Below, in pieces: positions 5,657 to 13,178 of a DNA stretch of 13,178 nt. Both the position numbers and the translations under genes were made by a program. How positions within the stretch are numbered: position 1 is the first letter of the stretch; the number at the start of each line of letters is the position of its first letter. The DNA comes from an uncultured Collinsella sp. (lineage in GTDB: Bacteria; Actinomycetota; Coriobacteriia; Coriobacteriales; Coriobacteriaceae), in contig CABUXM010000062.1 of the NCBI GenBank assembly GCA_902495545.1, positions 1 through 13,178 of the forward strand, read 5' to 3'. Under the pieces are notes generated by a model. It saw only the letters and a program-made list of their open reading frames with translations, was not told the DNA's origin and did no database searches.

Positions 5657-6112
5657 CTACTTGTTGGGGAAGGAATAACCTTCGACTGTCACGTGCAGTA
5701 CCACGACGCGGGGATCCGCGGCATCGGCCACGACACGGTAGGCCTCGTCAATTTCGACGACGGCAACGCCGCCGGCGGGAATCGTCACGGTCTCCCCCGT
5801 ACCCTCAAAGCGCTCGCGATCATCGATATCGCTGTAGGCGCGCGTACAGGTAAGATCGGCCTTGGAAGCCACCTCAACGGTCAGATTGCCGTCGAGCGGG
5901 GCGAGCACGGCATGGTAGCGACGGTGACCGACCAGATCGGCGGTAGCCGCCTCGTGGGCGTTCACCCACCAATACACCAGCGAGTCGCCGATAGAGTACG
6001 CCACATCGTGCTGCAGTTCAGAAACGCCGTCGAGTGCCTGACCGGTACGCATCCACTTCTTGACGGACTTCATCTGGGCGTCGAAATCGGCACGCGAGTT
6101 AAAGATATGCAT
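5657..6112 (-). CDS. ebgC: Beta-galactosidase small subunit, EbgC-like (YhcH/YjgK/YiaL family)
   Basis: This is a 151-residue cytoplasmic protein that matches E. coli EbgC (149 residues) along its full length as I remember it. Shared landmarks are KKW near residue 18, AYSIGDSLVY (38-47), GHRRYHAVLAPLDG, the DRERFEGTGETV block, DEAYR and the C-terminal VTVEGYSFPNK. EbgC is the small subunit that full activity of the EbgA beta-galactosidase requires, and its fold is a cupin-like barrel. A GGAGG site 8 bases before the ATG supports the start. The start lies only 3 bases after the ebgA stop codon, which suggests coupled translation and an equal subunit ratio. Confidence 0.93.
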   Translation of the reverse strand: MHIFNSRADFDAQMKSVKKWMRTGQALDGVSELQHDVAYSIGDSLVYWWVNAHEAATADLVGHRRYHAVLAPLDGNLTVEVASKADLTCTRAYSDIDDRERFEGTGETVTIPAGGVAVVEIDEAYRVVADAADPRVVVLHVTVEGYSFPNK

Positions 6113-6115
6113 GAC

Positions 6116-9100
6116 TTATGCCTCCTTAATGGGTGCCAGCGCCTGAGCCAGATCGGCAGACGTCAGCGGTCGCAGGGACACCTCAAAGCTGAAGCTCTCA
6201 AAACGGGTGCGATAGGAATCGAGCACCTCGGAACCCCAAGAGTTCGAGCCAAGGCCGAGCAGCTGGTCGTTGATGTTGACCGTAACCGTGTCGCCCGGGA
6301 CAAGATCGTAGACATGCTTGGCATTATCGATAGTCTCGCAGCTATAGGGCCATGCGGAGAACGAGAACGGATTGGAAGCGGCGTCGCTCGGACGCGTCAC
6401 GACCAGACCGTCACCGTGGCTGGAGCGCAGGGCGACCCAGCGGGTACCCTCGCGGTTGGCGCAGTCCTGGGGCATAACGTAGGGCGTGAACATGTCGTCG
6501 ACCGTAGTGCGGTAATGACCGACCGGGTTGGCGCGCAGCGAGTCCGGATAGTTCTCGCCCGGGCCGTGGCCATACCACTCGACGGCACGATCACAACCGG
6601 GAACCTCGAAGGAGATGCCGATGCGCGGGATAATGTCCGAATAGTCGCCGTAGGGATCGCCGGAAACCTTGAGGTCGACGCGGCCACTCGGAAGCACGGT
6701 ATAGACGAGCTCGACGCGCATGCCGAACGCGCGGACGGGAGGAGCGATACGCTGGCTCACGGTAACGACGACCGCATTGCCGTCCTGCTTCCAAGAAACA
6801 TTGCGGGTAGACGTCTGCATCACATCGATGAAGTTATCCTTCCACAGGGAGTCGTACTCCTGGGCGTGGTTATCGACGAGCGGATGCCAAAAACCAACCT
6901 GGGGACCGGAGGTCATGACGTCGCGACCGGATGCCTTCCACTCGCTCACGGTACCGTTGACCTTGCTGAAGGTCAGCTCGCCGTTGAGGGAGCGAATGCG
7001 AATCTCCTGCTCGGTCTCCTCGACCGTAAGCTCAGGACGAGTGGGGGCGGCAATTGCCGGCGCCGGATGGTTTGCGATGGCAAACTGGCTTGCACCCAGT
7101 TGGAACATCGGCTCGCACCAGGCGTGAGCCGCCATGGTGTAGGCGTGCACGGTCAGCAGGGTCTCGCCCGCTGCGGCCTCGCGAATCACCAGCGGAAGCT
7201 GGACGGACTCGCCGGGGGCAACCGCACCGGGCATGAGCGTCTTGCGGCAGACCACGTCGCCGTCCACCAGGGTCTCCGCCGACAGGCAGACATCCTCGAG
7301 GGTGGTAAACCAACGCTTGTTGGTGACGGTCAGCTCGCCTGCCTCGGCATCGTAGGCCATGCGAACCGGGCAGATGACCTGGCCGTACTCGGTAAGGCCC
7401 GGGCTCGGCTGCTGCCAGGGGAACACCATGCCGTCGATGCAGAAGTTGCTGTTGTTGGGGTAATCGCCGTTGTCGCCGCCATACATGTCGTAGGCAACGC
7501 CGTCCTCGGTCACAGCAGCCAAACCGTGGTCGCACCATTCCCAAATAAACTGGCCTTGGATGCAATCCCAGCGATCGAAGACCTCCTGGTACTCGGACAG
7601 GCCTCCGGGACCATTACCCATGGAGTGGCCGTACTCGCAGTTGATGCGCGGCTTGGGGAACGGATGCTCGCCAAAGTCGTTCATCTGCGACACGCGGGAG
7701 TACATGGTGGAAATGACGTCGACGGTATCGGCGTTGCGATCCTCCTCGTAGTGGACCGGACGACCGTCGAGCTCGTGAGCTTTGGCGTACATCGCGCGGA
7801 TGTTGCAGCCATAGCCGCTCTCGTTGCCCATCGACCACATGATGATGCACGCGTGGTTGCGCTCCTGCATCACCAGGCGCTCAACACGGTCAACGTAAGC
7901 CGGCTCCCAGGCAGGGTCGTCGGTGACCAGGGCGATATTGCCGATATTCTCGAAGCCGTGGCTCTCCATATCGGTCTCGGCGACCAGCATGATGCCGTAC
8001 TCGTCGCACAGCTCGTAGAAGCGCGGATCGTTGGCGTAGTGGGACGTGCGCACCGCGTTGATGTTGTGCTGCTTCATGAGCTCCAGGTCGCGGCGCATGC
8101 GCTCGAGACCCACGGCGCGGCCCTTGTGATCGTCGTGGTCGTGGCGGTTGACGCCATGCATCTTAAAGTAGGTGCCGTTGAGGTAGATATGATTGCCCTC
8201 GACCGTCACCTCGGCAAGGCCTTGGCGATGCGGAACGTACTCGCTGACCTCGTCGCCGTCGTAGACCTCAAGCGTAAGGTCATAGAGGAAGGGGTCCTCG
8301 GGGTTCCAGAAGTGGGCATCGGCAACGCTGCACTCGGCATGGCCGTCGACGCACTCGCCCGTAGCGACCACATTCTGGCCATCGCTGAGCGTATACACGA
8401 CGCGACTTGCGCCCTCGGCAACCGTATCGAGCGTGATCAGAGCGGCATCGCCCTCGCGGTGCGTGCGGAACCTAAAGTCGACCAGATGCGCGGCGGGACG
8501 CTGCATGAGGTACACATCGCGGAAGATGCCCGATGCCCACCACATGTCCTGGTCCTCGATGTAGCTACCATCGCTGTACTGCAGAACCTTGACCGCAAAC
8601 AGGTTGTCGCCCTCGACGAGCGCGTCGGTCACGTCAAACTCGGCGGACAGGCGCGAACCCTTGGTCATGCCGATAAACTTGCCGTTGACATACAGCTCGC
8701 CGTAGCTCTCGATACCGTCGAAGCGAATAATCTCGCGAGCGCCGGCAGGCACGGCGGGAAGTTTGACGATGCGTTGGTAGACGCCCGTAGGGTCGTCGGA
8801 GGGAACGAACGGCTGATCCACCGGGAACGGAAAACCCTCGTCGGTGTAGGCAAGGTTGCCATAGCCGTCTACCTGCCACAGGTGCGGAACCTCCACGTGA
8901 TCCCACTCGGGCTCGTACGTGCAAAGTGCTTCGTTGGAGACGGCCGCGGGGCCCTCAAAAAGGCGGAACTGCCACGAGCCGGACAGCTGGACAAATCCGC
9001 GCGACAGCTCGCGGCTGTACGTAGCGGCGAGATCGGCGGTCTCATAACCCATAAAGTACGCATGGGGTGCCAGGCGGTTCCTGTGGGTGAGCGCTTGGTT

Positions 9101-9124
9101 TTCCCAATCGTTAATGGCGTCCAT
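6116..9124 (-). CDS. ebgA: Beta-galactosidase large subunit, glycoside hydrolase family 2 (EbgA-like)
   Basis: This 1002-residue GH2 enzyme hydrolyses beta-galactosides such as lactose in the cytoplasm, and no signal peptide is visible. The sugar-binding jelly-roll domain covers about 40-215, an immunoglobulin-like domain about 215-310, and the TIM barrel about 310-600. The Bgal small-chain domain covers the C-terminal third. Catalytic residues are the acid/base Glu435 in WSMGNESGYG and the nucleophile Glu497 in INCEYGHSMGN. NRHDH (326-330), RTSHY (359-363) and MESHG (386-390) supply the metal and galactose ligands known from LacZ. Pairing with an EbgC-like subunit directly downstream identifies it as the EbgA type rather than LacZ. 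AAGGAG lies 7 bases before the ATG. Transcription is probably controlled by the divergent LacI-family repressor. Confidence 0.96.
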   Translation of the reverse strand: MDAINDWENQALTHRNRLAPHAYFMGYETADLAATYSRELSRGFVQLSGSWQFRLFEGPAAVSNEALCTYEPEWDHVEVPHLWQVDGYGNLAYTDEGFPFPVDQPFVPSDDPTGVYQRIVKLPAVPAGAREIIRFDGIESYGELYVNGKFIGMTKGSRLSAEFDVTDALVEGDNLFAVKVLQYSDGSYIEDQDMWWASGIFRDVYLMQRPAAHLVDFRFRTHREGDAALITLDTVAEGASRVVYTLSDGQNVVATGECVDGHAECSVADAHFWNPEDPFLYDLTLEVYDGDEVSEYVPHRQGLAEVTVEGNHIYLNGTYFKMHGVNRHDHDDHKGRAVGLERMRRDLELMKQHNINAVRTSHYANDPRFYELCDEYGIMLVAETDMESHGFENIGNIALVTDDPAWEPAYVDRVERLVMQERNHACIIMWSMGNESGYGCNIRAMYAKAHELDGRPVHYEEDRNADTVDVISTMYSRVSQMNDFGEHPFPKPRINCEYGHSMGNGPGGLSEYQEVFDRWDCIQGQFIWEWCDHGLAAVTEDGVAYDMYGGDNGDYPNNSNFCIDGMVFPWQQPSPGLTEYGQVICPVRMAYDAEAGELTVTNKRWFTTLEDVCLSAETLVDGDVVCRKTLMPGAVAPGESVQLPLVIREAAAGETLLTVHAYTMAAHAWCEPMFQLGASQFAIANHPAPAIAAPTRPELTVEETEQEIRIRSLNGELTFSKVNGTVSEWKASGRDVMTSGPQVGFWHPLVDNHAQEYDSLWKDNFIDVMQTSTRNVSWKQDGNAVVVTVSQRIAPPVRAFGMRVELVYTVLPSGRVDLKVSGDPYGDYSDIIPRIGISFEVPGCDRAVEWYGHGPGENYPDSLRANPVGHYRTTVDDMFTPYVMPQDCANREGTRWVALRSSHGDGLVVTRPSDAASNPFSFSAWPYSCETIDNAKHVYDLVPGDTVTVNINDQLLGLGSNSWGSEVLDSYRTRFESFSFEVSLRPLTSADLAQALAPIKEA

Positions 9125-9160
9125 GGTGATGCTCCTTCGTCATCGTAGTGCTTCTTTGTG

Positions 9161-9170
9161 CAACCGGTTG
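9161..9170. promoter_or_regulatory. LacI-type operator O1
   Basis: The palindrome CAACCGGTTG has the central CG expected for LacI-family repressors that insert a hinge-helix leucine. It is embedded in the longer shared word GTGCAACCGGTTGTC. It lies 37 bases upstream of the ebgA ATG, where the transcript is expected to start. Confidence 0.85.
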
Positions 9171-9175
9171 TCCTT

Positions 9176-9205
9176 ATCTTACGGGCGGTACAAAAATCTG
9201 TGCAA
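9176..9205 (-). promoter_or_regulatory. Candidate promoter of ebgA-ebgC
   Basis: On the minus strand, TTGCAC (9200-9205) and TAAGAT (9176-9181) are spaced by 18 bases. The -35 overlaps the middle operator, and the expected start site falls inside the operator at 9161-9170. The -35 match is weak, but the arrangement with the operators supports the call. Confidence 0.5.
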
Positions 9206-9212
9206 CCGGTTG
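9203..9212. promoter_or_regulatory. LacI-type operator O2
   Basis: This is the second CAACCGGTTG palindrome, again within GTGCAACCGGTTGTC. It starts 42 bases from O1, four helical turns, and overlaps the predicted -35 of ebgA. Confidence 0.85.
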
Positions 9213-9247
9213 TCCGCCGAACGGTCGATTTTGTCGGATTAACGGTG

Positions 9248-9257
9248 CAACCGGTTG
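9248..9257. promoter_or_regulatory. LacI-type operator O3
   Basis: This is the third CAACCGGTTG palindrome, within GTGCAACCGGTTGTAC. It starts 45 bases from O2 and lies upstream of the ebgA promoter, so it may serve as an auxiliary or looping site. It is 244 bases from the lacI-type gene. Confidence 0.85.
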
Positions 9258-9501
9258 TACAACCGCGACACTTATGTCACCCTGAGTATCGAAACTCAGC
9301 GCAAGACATCGTTCTTAAGCTCGTAGGCAACCGCCACGCCCGCTGATATCTCACCCATACGAGACATATTCGATTGCGGCTTGGTTGCAAAACGACACCG
9401 GTCACCGGATATCATGAACGCTGTTCAGGCGCACTATAGTAAGCTGTATCCGCACCAGCCCGTATCAGCGACAACATCGACCGCATTCTCCAGGAGACGC
9501 C
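9258..9501. other. Upstream region of the LacI-family regulator gene
   Basis: This stretch holds no convincing gene. Visible elements are a 6-bp hairpin CTGAGT/ACTCAG at 9282-9299, an inverted repeat TGAAC-GCT-GTTCA at 9415-9427, and TATAGT at 9435-9440, which could be the -10 element of the regulator gene. No clear -35 stands at the right distance. The TGAAC repeat just upstream of TATAGT could be a binding site for a regulator, but nothing identifies one. Confidence 0.35.
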
Positions 9502-10518
9502 ATGACCCAACCAGTTCGCACCGCACCTACGCTTGCCGAGGTTGCCGCAGCTGCCGGCGTGTCGCGTTCCACGGCATCGCGCGCTCTCAACGATTCGCCT
9601 CGCATTAGCGAGGAAACCAAAAAGCGCGTCCGCGCGGCGGCCAAGGAAGTCAATTTTGTCCCCAACGCTCGTGGCCGAGCGCTCGCTGTCGGGCGCACGG
9701 AAATCATCGCCGTGCTCGTGACCGAGCCCCTGAGTGAACTCTTCAGCGACCCCACCTATAGCGAGTTTTTGAGCGGCATTACCGAGGAACTGTCGGAGTC
9801 GTCCTATCTGCCCGTTATCTTGCAGGCGTCTTCTACGCATGAGCGCAACCGCGCACGCGAGCACTTTGAGCGCCGCTCGTTCGACGCCGTGATCGACGTC
9901 TCCCCCTACAAGGGCAGCGAGCTGCTCGAGGTGCTGCGCGAGCTGGGCGTACCCACCGTGTTGTGCGGCCAGCTCGAGGGCCACCCCTATCGCGATGTGT
10001 TCTCGACGGTCTACTCCGACGACGAAGAGGGCGGACGCTTTGCGGCGCTCGCTATGAAAGATCGCGGACGCAAGGACATCGTTGCCGTGCTGGGGCCGCA
10101 GGATAACCCCGCCGTCATCGACCGCCTTCGCGGCTACCGTGCAATTTTGGGCGAAAGTCTTCCGGATGAAAATGTCATCTATACCGGATGGAGCAGCGGA
10201 GACGGCTACCAAGCCACGCGGCGGTTGCTCGCGCGCGAAATACATGCCGACGGCGTGCTATGCGGATCGGACCGTATCGCAACCGGCGTTATCGCCGCAT
10301 TCAACGAAGCAGGAATTAGCATACCCAAAGACGTTTCAGTCGTGGGCTTCGATGACCACGAGGTCGCAGCTCGCAGCGTCCCCGCGTTGACGACCATTCG
10401 TCAGCCGCTTCGCGAGGAAGGCCGCATGGCCGCAGGCATTGCGCTCGATATGATCAATGGCGCCGTGCCCACCACCACCGTCATGCACATGCAGCTCGTT
10501 CAGAGAGACTCACTGTAG
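9502..10518 (+). CDS. LacI-family transcriptional regulator, probable repressor of ebgA-ebgC
   Basis: This 338-residue regulator has an N-terminal helix-turn-helix (TLAEVAAAAGVSRSTASRAL, 10-29) and a hinge helix around RALAVGRT (61-68). A periplasmic-binding-protein-like sensor domain fills the rest of the chain. The sensor domain carries typical family segments such as DGVLCGSDRIATGVIAA and SIPKDVSVVGFDD followed by LTTIRQP. A GGAGA site 6 bases before the ATG supports the start. It is divergent from ebgA and faces three copies of a CG-centred palindrome of the kind LacI proteins bind, so it most likely represses the beta-galactosidase operon until a galactoside binds. This resembles EbgR of E. 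coli in role, but I cannot show orthology. The inducer is unknown. Confidence 0.92.
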   Translation: MTQPVRTAPTLAEVAAAAGVSRSTASRALNDSPRISEETKKRVRAAAKEVNFVPNARGRALAVGRTEIIAVLVTEPLSELFSDPTYSEFLSGITEELSESSYLPVILQASSTHERNRAREHFERRSFDAVIDVSPYKGSELLEVLRELGVPTVLCGQLEGHPYRDVFSTVYSDDEEGGRFAALAMKDRGRKDIVAVLGPQDNPAVIDRLRGYRAILGESLPDENVIYTGWSSGDGYQATRRLLAREIHADGVLCGSDRIATGVIAAFNEAGISIPKDVSVVGFDDHEVAARSVPALTTIRQPLREEGRMAAGIALDMINGAVPTTTVMHMQLVQRDSL

Positions 10519-10672
10519 GAAACTGGGCCGGGCTTTCCGCTAGGCTGCTTTAGCGGAAAGCCCGGCCCATTCCGAACGCCGATTCTGGGATGTACTTTCC
10601 GCCAGAAGCTCAACCGGAAAGTGCGACCCGTTATTTGGCTGGATTCTGGGTCGCAGTTTCCGCGACGTCCGG
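10519..10672. repeat. Tandem array of palindrome-bearing repeats (about 61-bp period)
   Basis: The pattern GA-two bases-CTGGG-six variable bases-TTTCCGC begins at 10519, 10581 and 10642, spaced 62 and 61 bases. Between the units the inverse word CGGAAAG occurs at 10554 and 10615. The result is a set of stems: a perfect 19-bp stem (10524-10542 with 10551-10569), an 8-bp stem (10594-10601 with 10615-10622) and a 13-of-14 stem (10616-10629 with 10648-10661). The last two share an arm, so they exclude each other. The array begins directly after the stop codon of the lacI-type gene and lies between convergent genes. It resembles clustered REP-type repeats, and its first stem could also stop transcription. 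Confidence 0.75.
10524..10569 (+). terminator. Strong hairpin after the LacI-family gene, possible terminator without a T run
   Basis: A perfect 19-bp GC-rich stem with an 8-base loop begins six bases after the regulator stop codon. No T run follows on either strand, so it is not a classic intrinsic terminator. It is the only candidate 3' end signal for this gene and overlaps the repeat array. Confidence 0.45.
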
Positions 10673-10700
10673 TCACCCTATGCCCTCGCAACCTCGGCAT

Positions 10701-10737
10701 ATAAAAAACGAGGGAAAGCACACGTCCTTCCCTCGTT
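10701..10737 (-). terminator. Rho-independent terminator of aspS
   Basis: AACGAGGGAA (10707-10716) and TTCCCTCGTT (10728-10737) form a perfect 10-bp stem with an 11-base loop. On the minus strand it is followed by a run of T (10708-10703) and TAT. It lies 23 bases after the aspS stop codon. Confidence 0.92.
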
Positions 10738-10760
10738 GCAAGCAATATGTAGCCGCTTGC

Positions 10761-12548
10761 CTACATCAGGCGCAGGCTGACGTCCTTGAGCTGGGCGCCG
10801 CTAACGGCACTCGGAGCGCCCGACATAAGGTCGGAGCCGCTGGCCGTCTTGGGGAACGCCATGACGTCGCGGATGGAGTCGGAACCGGTGAGCAGCATGC
10901 ACACGCGGTCCAGGCCCAGAGCGAAACCGCCCATCGGGGGCGCACCAAACTTGAGGGCCTCCATGAGGAAGCCGAACTGAGACTCGGCACGCTCCTCGGT
11001 AAAGCCCAGGAGCTTGAGCATGGACATCTGCATCTCGGCGTTGTGGATACGCATACCGCCGCCGCCGGCCTCAAAGCCGTCCATGACAAAGTCGTAGGTG
11101 CAAGAACCGGCTGCCAACGGGTCGGCCTCGATCTTGGCGATGTCGGTCTCGGTCGGCAGGGTGAAGGGCTGGTGCTCGGCGGCATAGGCCTTGCGGTCCT
11201 CATCCCAGTGGAACAGCGGGAAGTTGACGACCCACAGGAAGTCGTGGCCCTCGCGCTTGATCTCGAGCGCATTGGCCATGTGCGAACGCATGCCGCCCAG
11301 GATCTCGTCGGAGAGCAAGCGCGGGCCGGCGGCGAACATCACAAGGTCGCCGGGCTCGACATCCATGCGCTCGCGCAGAGCCGCCATCTCCTCGTCCGAG
11401 AAGAACTTGACGATGGGGCTGTTGATAGAGCCGTCCTCGCGGAAAGCAATCCAGGCCAGGCCCTTGGCGCCAAACGTGGAGGCCACGCCGGCAAGCTTAT
11501 CGATCTTGGCACGTGCCCAGGCACCGGCGCCCTTGGCGTTGATGGCCTTGACGACAGAGCCCTCCTCGTTTGCGGCAGTCGCAAAGACCTTGAACTTGGA
11601 GTTGGCGAAGATGTCGGTCAGGTCGACCAGGTGCATGCCATAGCGGGTATCGGGCTTGTCGGAGCCATAGGTGTCCATGGCCTCCCAGTAGTCCATACGA
11701 CGCAGCGGCGTAGGCATCTCGACGCCCATGCGGCCGAAGGCGTCGGCCAGGACCTCCTCGAGCGCGCTCATGACGTCGTTCTGGTCCACGAAGGACATCT
11801 CGATATCGACCTGGGTGAACTCGGGCTGACGGTCGGCACGCAGGTCCTCGTCGCGGAAGCACTTGGCAACCTGGTAGTAGCGCTCGACGCCACCGACCAT
11901 GAGCAGCTGCTTCAGGAGCTGCGGGGACTGCGGCAGGGCGTAGAAGTTACCCGGCTGAATACGGCTGGGAACGATGAAGTCGCGAGCGCCCTCGGGCGTG
12001 GACTTGAACAGGGAGGGCGTCTCGACCTCCATGAACTCACGGTTGTGCAGCGCCTCCCGAATGGCAAAGGTAAAGTCGGAGCGCAGCTTGAGGTTGGCCA
12101 TCATCTCGGGACGACGGAGGTCCAGATAGCGATAGCGCAGGCGGGTGTCCTCGCTCGTCTCGATGCCGTCCTCGATCTGGAACGGCGGGGTGACGGACGT
12201 GTTGAGCACCTCGGCGTGGTCGGTCAGGACCTCGATCTCGCCGGTCGCGAGCTTGGTGTTGGTGGTCTCCTCACCACGAGCGCGCACGACGCCGTGGATC
12301 TTGATGGGCCACTCGGGACGCATGGTCTCGGCGATCTTAAAGGCATCGCCGTCGGAGTGCTCGGGGTCGAAGGTGAGCTGCGTGATGCCCTCGCGGTCAC
12401 GAAGGTCGCAGAAGATAAGGCCGCCGTGGTCGCGGCGACGACTCACCCAACCGGTGAGGGTGACCTCTTCGCCCACGTTCTCGAAGCGAAGCTCGCCGCA
12501 GGTACGGGTGTGCATGGAATGCTCATCGATGGGACGGGTCTGGCTCAT
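10761..12548 (-). CDS. aspS: Aspartyl-tRNA synthetase (bacterial type)
   Basis: This 595-residue class II synthetase attaches aspartate to its tRNA in the cytoplasm. The N-terminal OB-fold anticodon-binding domain (about 14-115) contains GWVSRRRDHGGLIFCDLRD. Motif 2 reads FRDEDLRADRQPEFTQVDIE (231-250), and motif 3 is GGFALGLDR (540-548). A bacterial-type GAD insertion sits between them. The length is normal for bacterial AspRS. The ATG follows a very strong ribosome site, AAAGGAGG, 9 bases upstream. The gene stands alone, not behind hisS as in many actinobacteria, though its other neighbours lie outside the window. Whether it also charges tRNA-Asn (the non-discriminating form) cannot be decided here. 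Confidence 0.97.
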   Translation of the reverse strand: MSQTRPIDEHSMHTRTCGELRFENVGEEVTLTGWVSRRRDHGGLIFCDLRDREGITQLTFDPEHSDGDAFKIAETMRPEWPIKIHGVVRARGEETTNTKLATGEIEVLTDHAEVLNTSVTPPFQIEDGIETSEDTRLRYRYLDLRRPEMMANLKLRSDFTFAIREALHNREFMEVETPSLFKSTPEGARDFIVPSRIQPGNFYALPQSPQLLKQLLMVGGVERYYQVAKCFRDEDLRADRQPEFTQVDIEMSFVDQNDVMSALEEVLADAFGRMGVEMPTPLRRMDYWEAMDTYGSDKPDTRYGMHLVDLTDIFANSKFKVFATAANEEGSVVKAINAKGAGAWARAKIDKLAGVASTFGAKGLAWIAFREDGSINSPIVKFFSDEEMAALRERMDVEPGDLVMFAAGPRLLSDEILGGMRSHMANALEIKREGHDFLWVVNFPLFHWDEDRKAYAAEHQPFTLPTETDIAKIEADPLAAGSCTYDFVMDGFEAGGGGMRIHNAEMQMSMLKLLGFTEERAESQFGFLMEALKFGAPPMGGFALGLDRVCMLLTGSDSIRDVMAFPKTASGSDLMSGAPSAVSGAQLKDVSLRLM

Positions 12549-12569
12549 ACCAGTGATCCTCCTTTATGG

Positions 12570-12611
12570 ATCTGTGCCGCCCCGTGTCGTTCCGGGCGGC
12601 GTCGTACAGAT
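12570..12611 (-). other. Leader hairpin upstream of aspS
   Basis: ATCTGT (12570-12575) pairs with ACAGAT (12606-12611) around an inner stem of GCCGCC/GGCGGC. The fold lies in the 5' leader of aspS, just ahead of the ribosome site. T-box leaders control many synthetase genes, but I see no AGGGTGG box here, so a T-box is not supported. The function is unknown and could be stability or translational control. Confidence 0.4.
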
Positions 12612-12804
12612 TTGCCCAGCCTGCGTAAACCGCGCAGCCAGACATGGCGTTCTATCTTATCGCACCTGTGTCGATGTGCCGCGGAAAAGTGGCTCCTGCC
12701 CAAAGACTTGACGGAGACGAAACAATTGATGCGTCGCGGCACCCGTCTGCACGCGTCACGTGCGACAATATGCCCCAATAAAACAGCACTTGGAAAGGCC
12801 CGTC
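12612..12804. other. Divergent aspS-serB upstream region
   Basis: This gap holds no gene I can support. TAAGAT on the minus strand (near 12655-12660) and an AT-rich stretch before serB (CAATAT, AATAAAAC around 12767-12782) are the only -10-like words, and neither has a good -35. A small hairpin of CTGCG/CGCAG lies near 12623-12639. Confidence 0.3.
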
Positions 12805-13178
12805 ATGACTGCACGGCTCATTGTTATGGATATCGACTCCACGCTTATCAACCAGGAGGTCATCGACCTGTTGGGCGAGGAGGCCGGCGTAGGCGAGCAA
12901 GTGGCGAAGATCACTGAGCGCGCCATGCGCGGCGAACTGGACTTTAAGCAGGCGCTCGAGGAGCGCGTGGGGCTGCTTGCCGGCTTGGACGAGAGTGTGT
13001 TCGAGCGTATCTTTGAGCGCGTGACGTTTACTCCTGGCGCGCTGGAGCTTGTGCGCTCAGCGCACAGCAAGGGCTGGAAGGTCGGCGTGGTAAGCGGCGG
13101 CTTCCATGAGGTGGCCGACAAGATCGTGGCCGCCGCGGGCATCGATTTTTGCCTGGCTAACCGCCTAGAGGTCGTGGA
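12805..13178 (+). CDS. serB: Phosphoserine phosphatase, N-terminal part (cut by window edge)
   Basis: This HAD-superfamily enzyme removes phosphate from phosphoserine in the last step of serine synthesis. The 124 visible codons run without a stop to the window edge. HAD motif I is DIDST (9-13) with nucleophile Asp9 and acid/base Asp11, followed by LINQEVIDLLG, a characteristic SerB run. Motif II is VVSGGF with Ser97, and the cap domain lies between. The motif III lysine and the motif IV GDGAND are beyond the edge. The protein starts almost at motif I and lacks the N-terminal extension of E. coli SerB. GGAAAGG lies about 6 bases before the ATG. It is divergent from aspS, and I see no convincing promoter in the 256-base gap. 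A related HAD phosphatase is possible, but the motif I context favours SerB. Confidence 0.87.
   Translation, partial: MTARLIVMDIDSTLINQEVIDLLGEEAGVGEQVAKITERAMRGELDFKQALEERVGLLAGLDESVFERIFERVTFTPGALELVRSAHSKGWKVGVVSGGFHEVADKIVAAAGIDFCLANRLEVV

Noticed and set aside
4499..9148. A 1549-codon open frame on the plus strand across the permease and beta-galactosidase genes
   Set aside because: It is antisense to three well-recognised genes, has no ribosome site, and its translation is low-complexity and rich in His, Asp, Val and Ala, as expected from the complement of GC-rich codons.
9412..10245. A 277-codon open frame on the minus strand opposite the LacI-family gene
   Set aside because: The plus-strand frame has a clear helix-turn-helix and sensor domain. 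The opposite frame shows no recognisable domain.
12549..12804. Possible T-box riboswitch upstream of aspS
   Set aside because: A hairpin is present, but no AGGGTGG T-box sequence or terminator/antiterminator pair can be seen.
10590..12917. A 775-codon open frame on the plus strand opposite aspS
   Set aside because: It runs antisense through aspS, crosses two intergenic regions and overlaps serB out of frame, with no ribosome site.

Overview
The window looks like ordinary chromosome from a high-GC actinobacterium of class Coriobacteriia, probably Collinsella or a close relative. That placement is an inference from GC-rich codon use, the long antisense open frames such codon use creates, the protein flavours (tandem FeoA with FeoB, a bacterial-type AspRS, an EbgA/EbgC pair under LacI control) and strong AGGAGG-type ribosome sites. 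No rRNA or tRNA gene is present to fix the taxonomy. I see no prophage, CRISPR array, toxin-antitoxin pair or transposase gene.

Layout. Positions 1-3300 hold a ferrous-iron uptake locus on the minus strand, read right to left: two tandem feoA genes, feoB, a terminator, then the start of a small FeoB-associated membrane protein cut by the window edge. A 14-bp perfect inverted repeat lies in the promoter region. Positions 3321-3720 hold a stand-alone HPr-type phosphocarrier (His15 present, Ser46 replaced by Asp) with its own terminator. Positions 3711-3940 are an AT-rich, MITE-like element with 36-bp imperfect terminal inverted repeats. Next come an APC-family amino-acid permease (4040-5503) and a two-gene beta-galactosidase operon of the ebgA-ebgC type (9124 to 5657), all on the minus strand. 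A divergent LacI-family regulator (9502-10518, plus strand) faces the operon across a 377-bp gap with three near-identical operators. Between lacI and the convergent aspS gene lies a cluster of long palindromes in a roughly 61-bp tandem repeat. aspS (10761-12548, minus) and the 5' part of serB (12805 onward, plus) are divergent and close the window.

How the parts work together. The Feo proteins would form an Fe(II) importer whose transcription is probably iron-responsive through the repeats upstream. EbgA and EbgC would form a cytoplasmic beta-galactosidase, repressed by the divergent LacI protein through operators that cover the predicted -35 element and start site. The sugar importer is not in this window, because the adjacent permease belongs to an amino-acid family. 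HPr would be a PTS phosphocarrier or regulator, but its EI partner is not here.

The most unusual points are the Asp46 HPr, the MITE-like element, the tandem palindrome cluster and the repeat-flanked feo promoter. None amounts to a clearly new multi-gene system.
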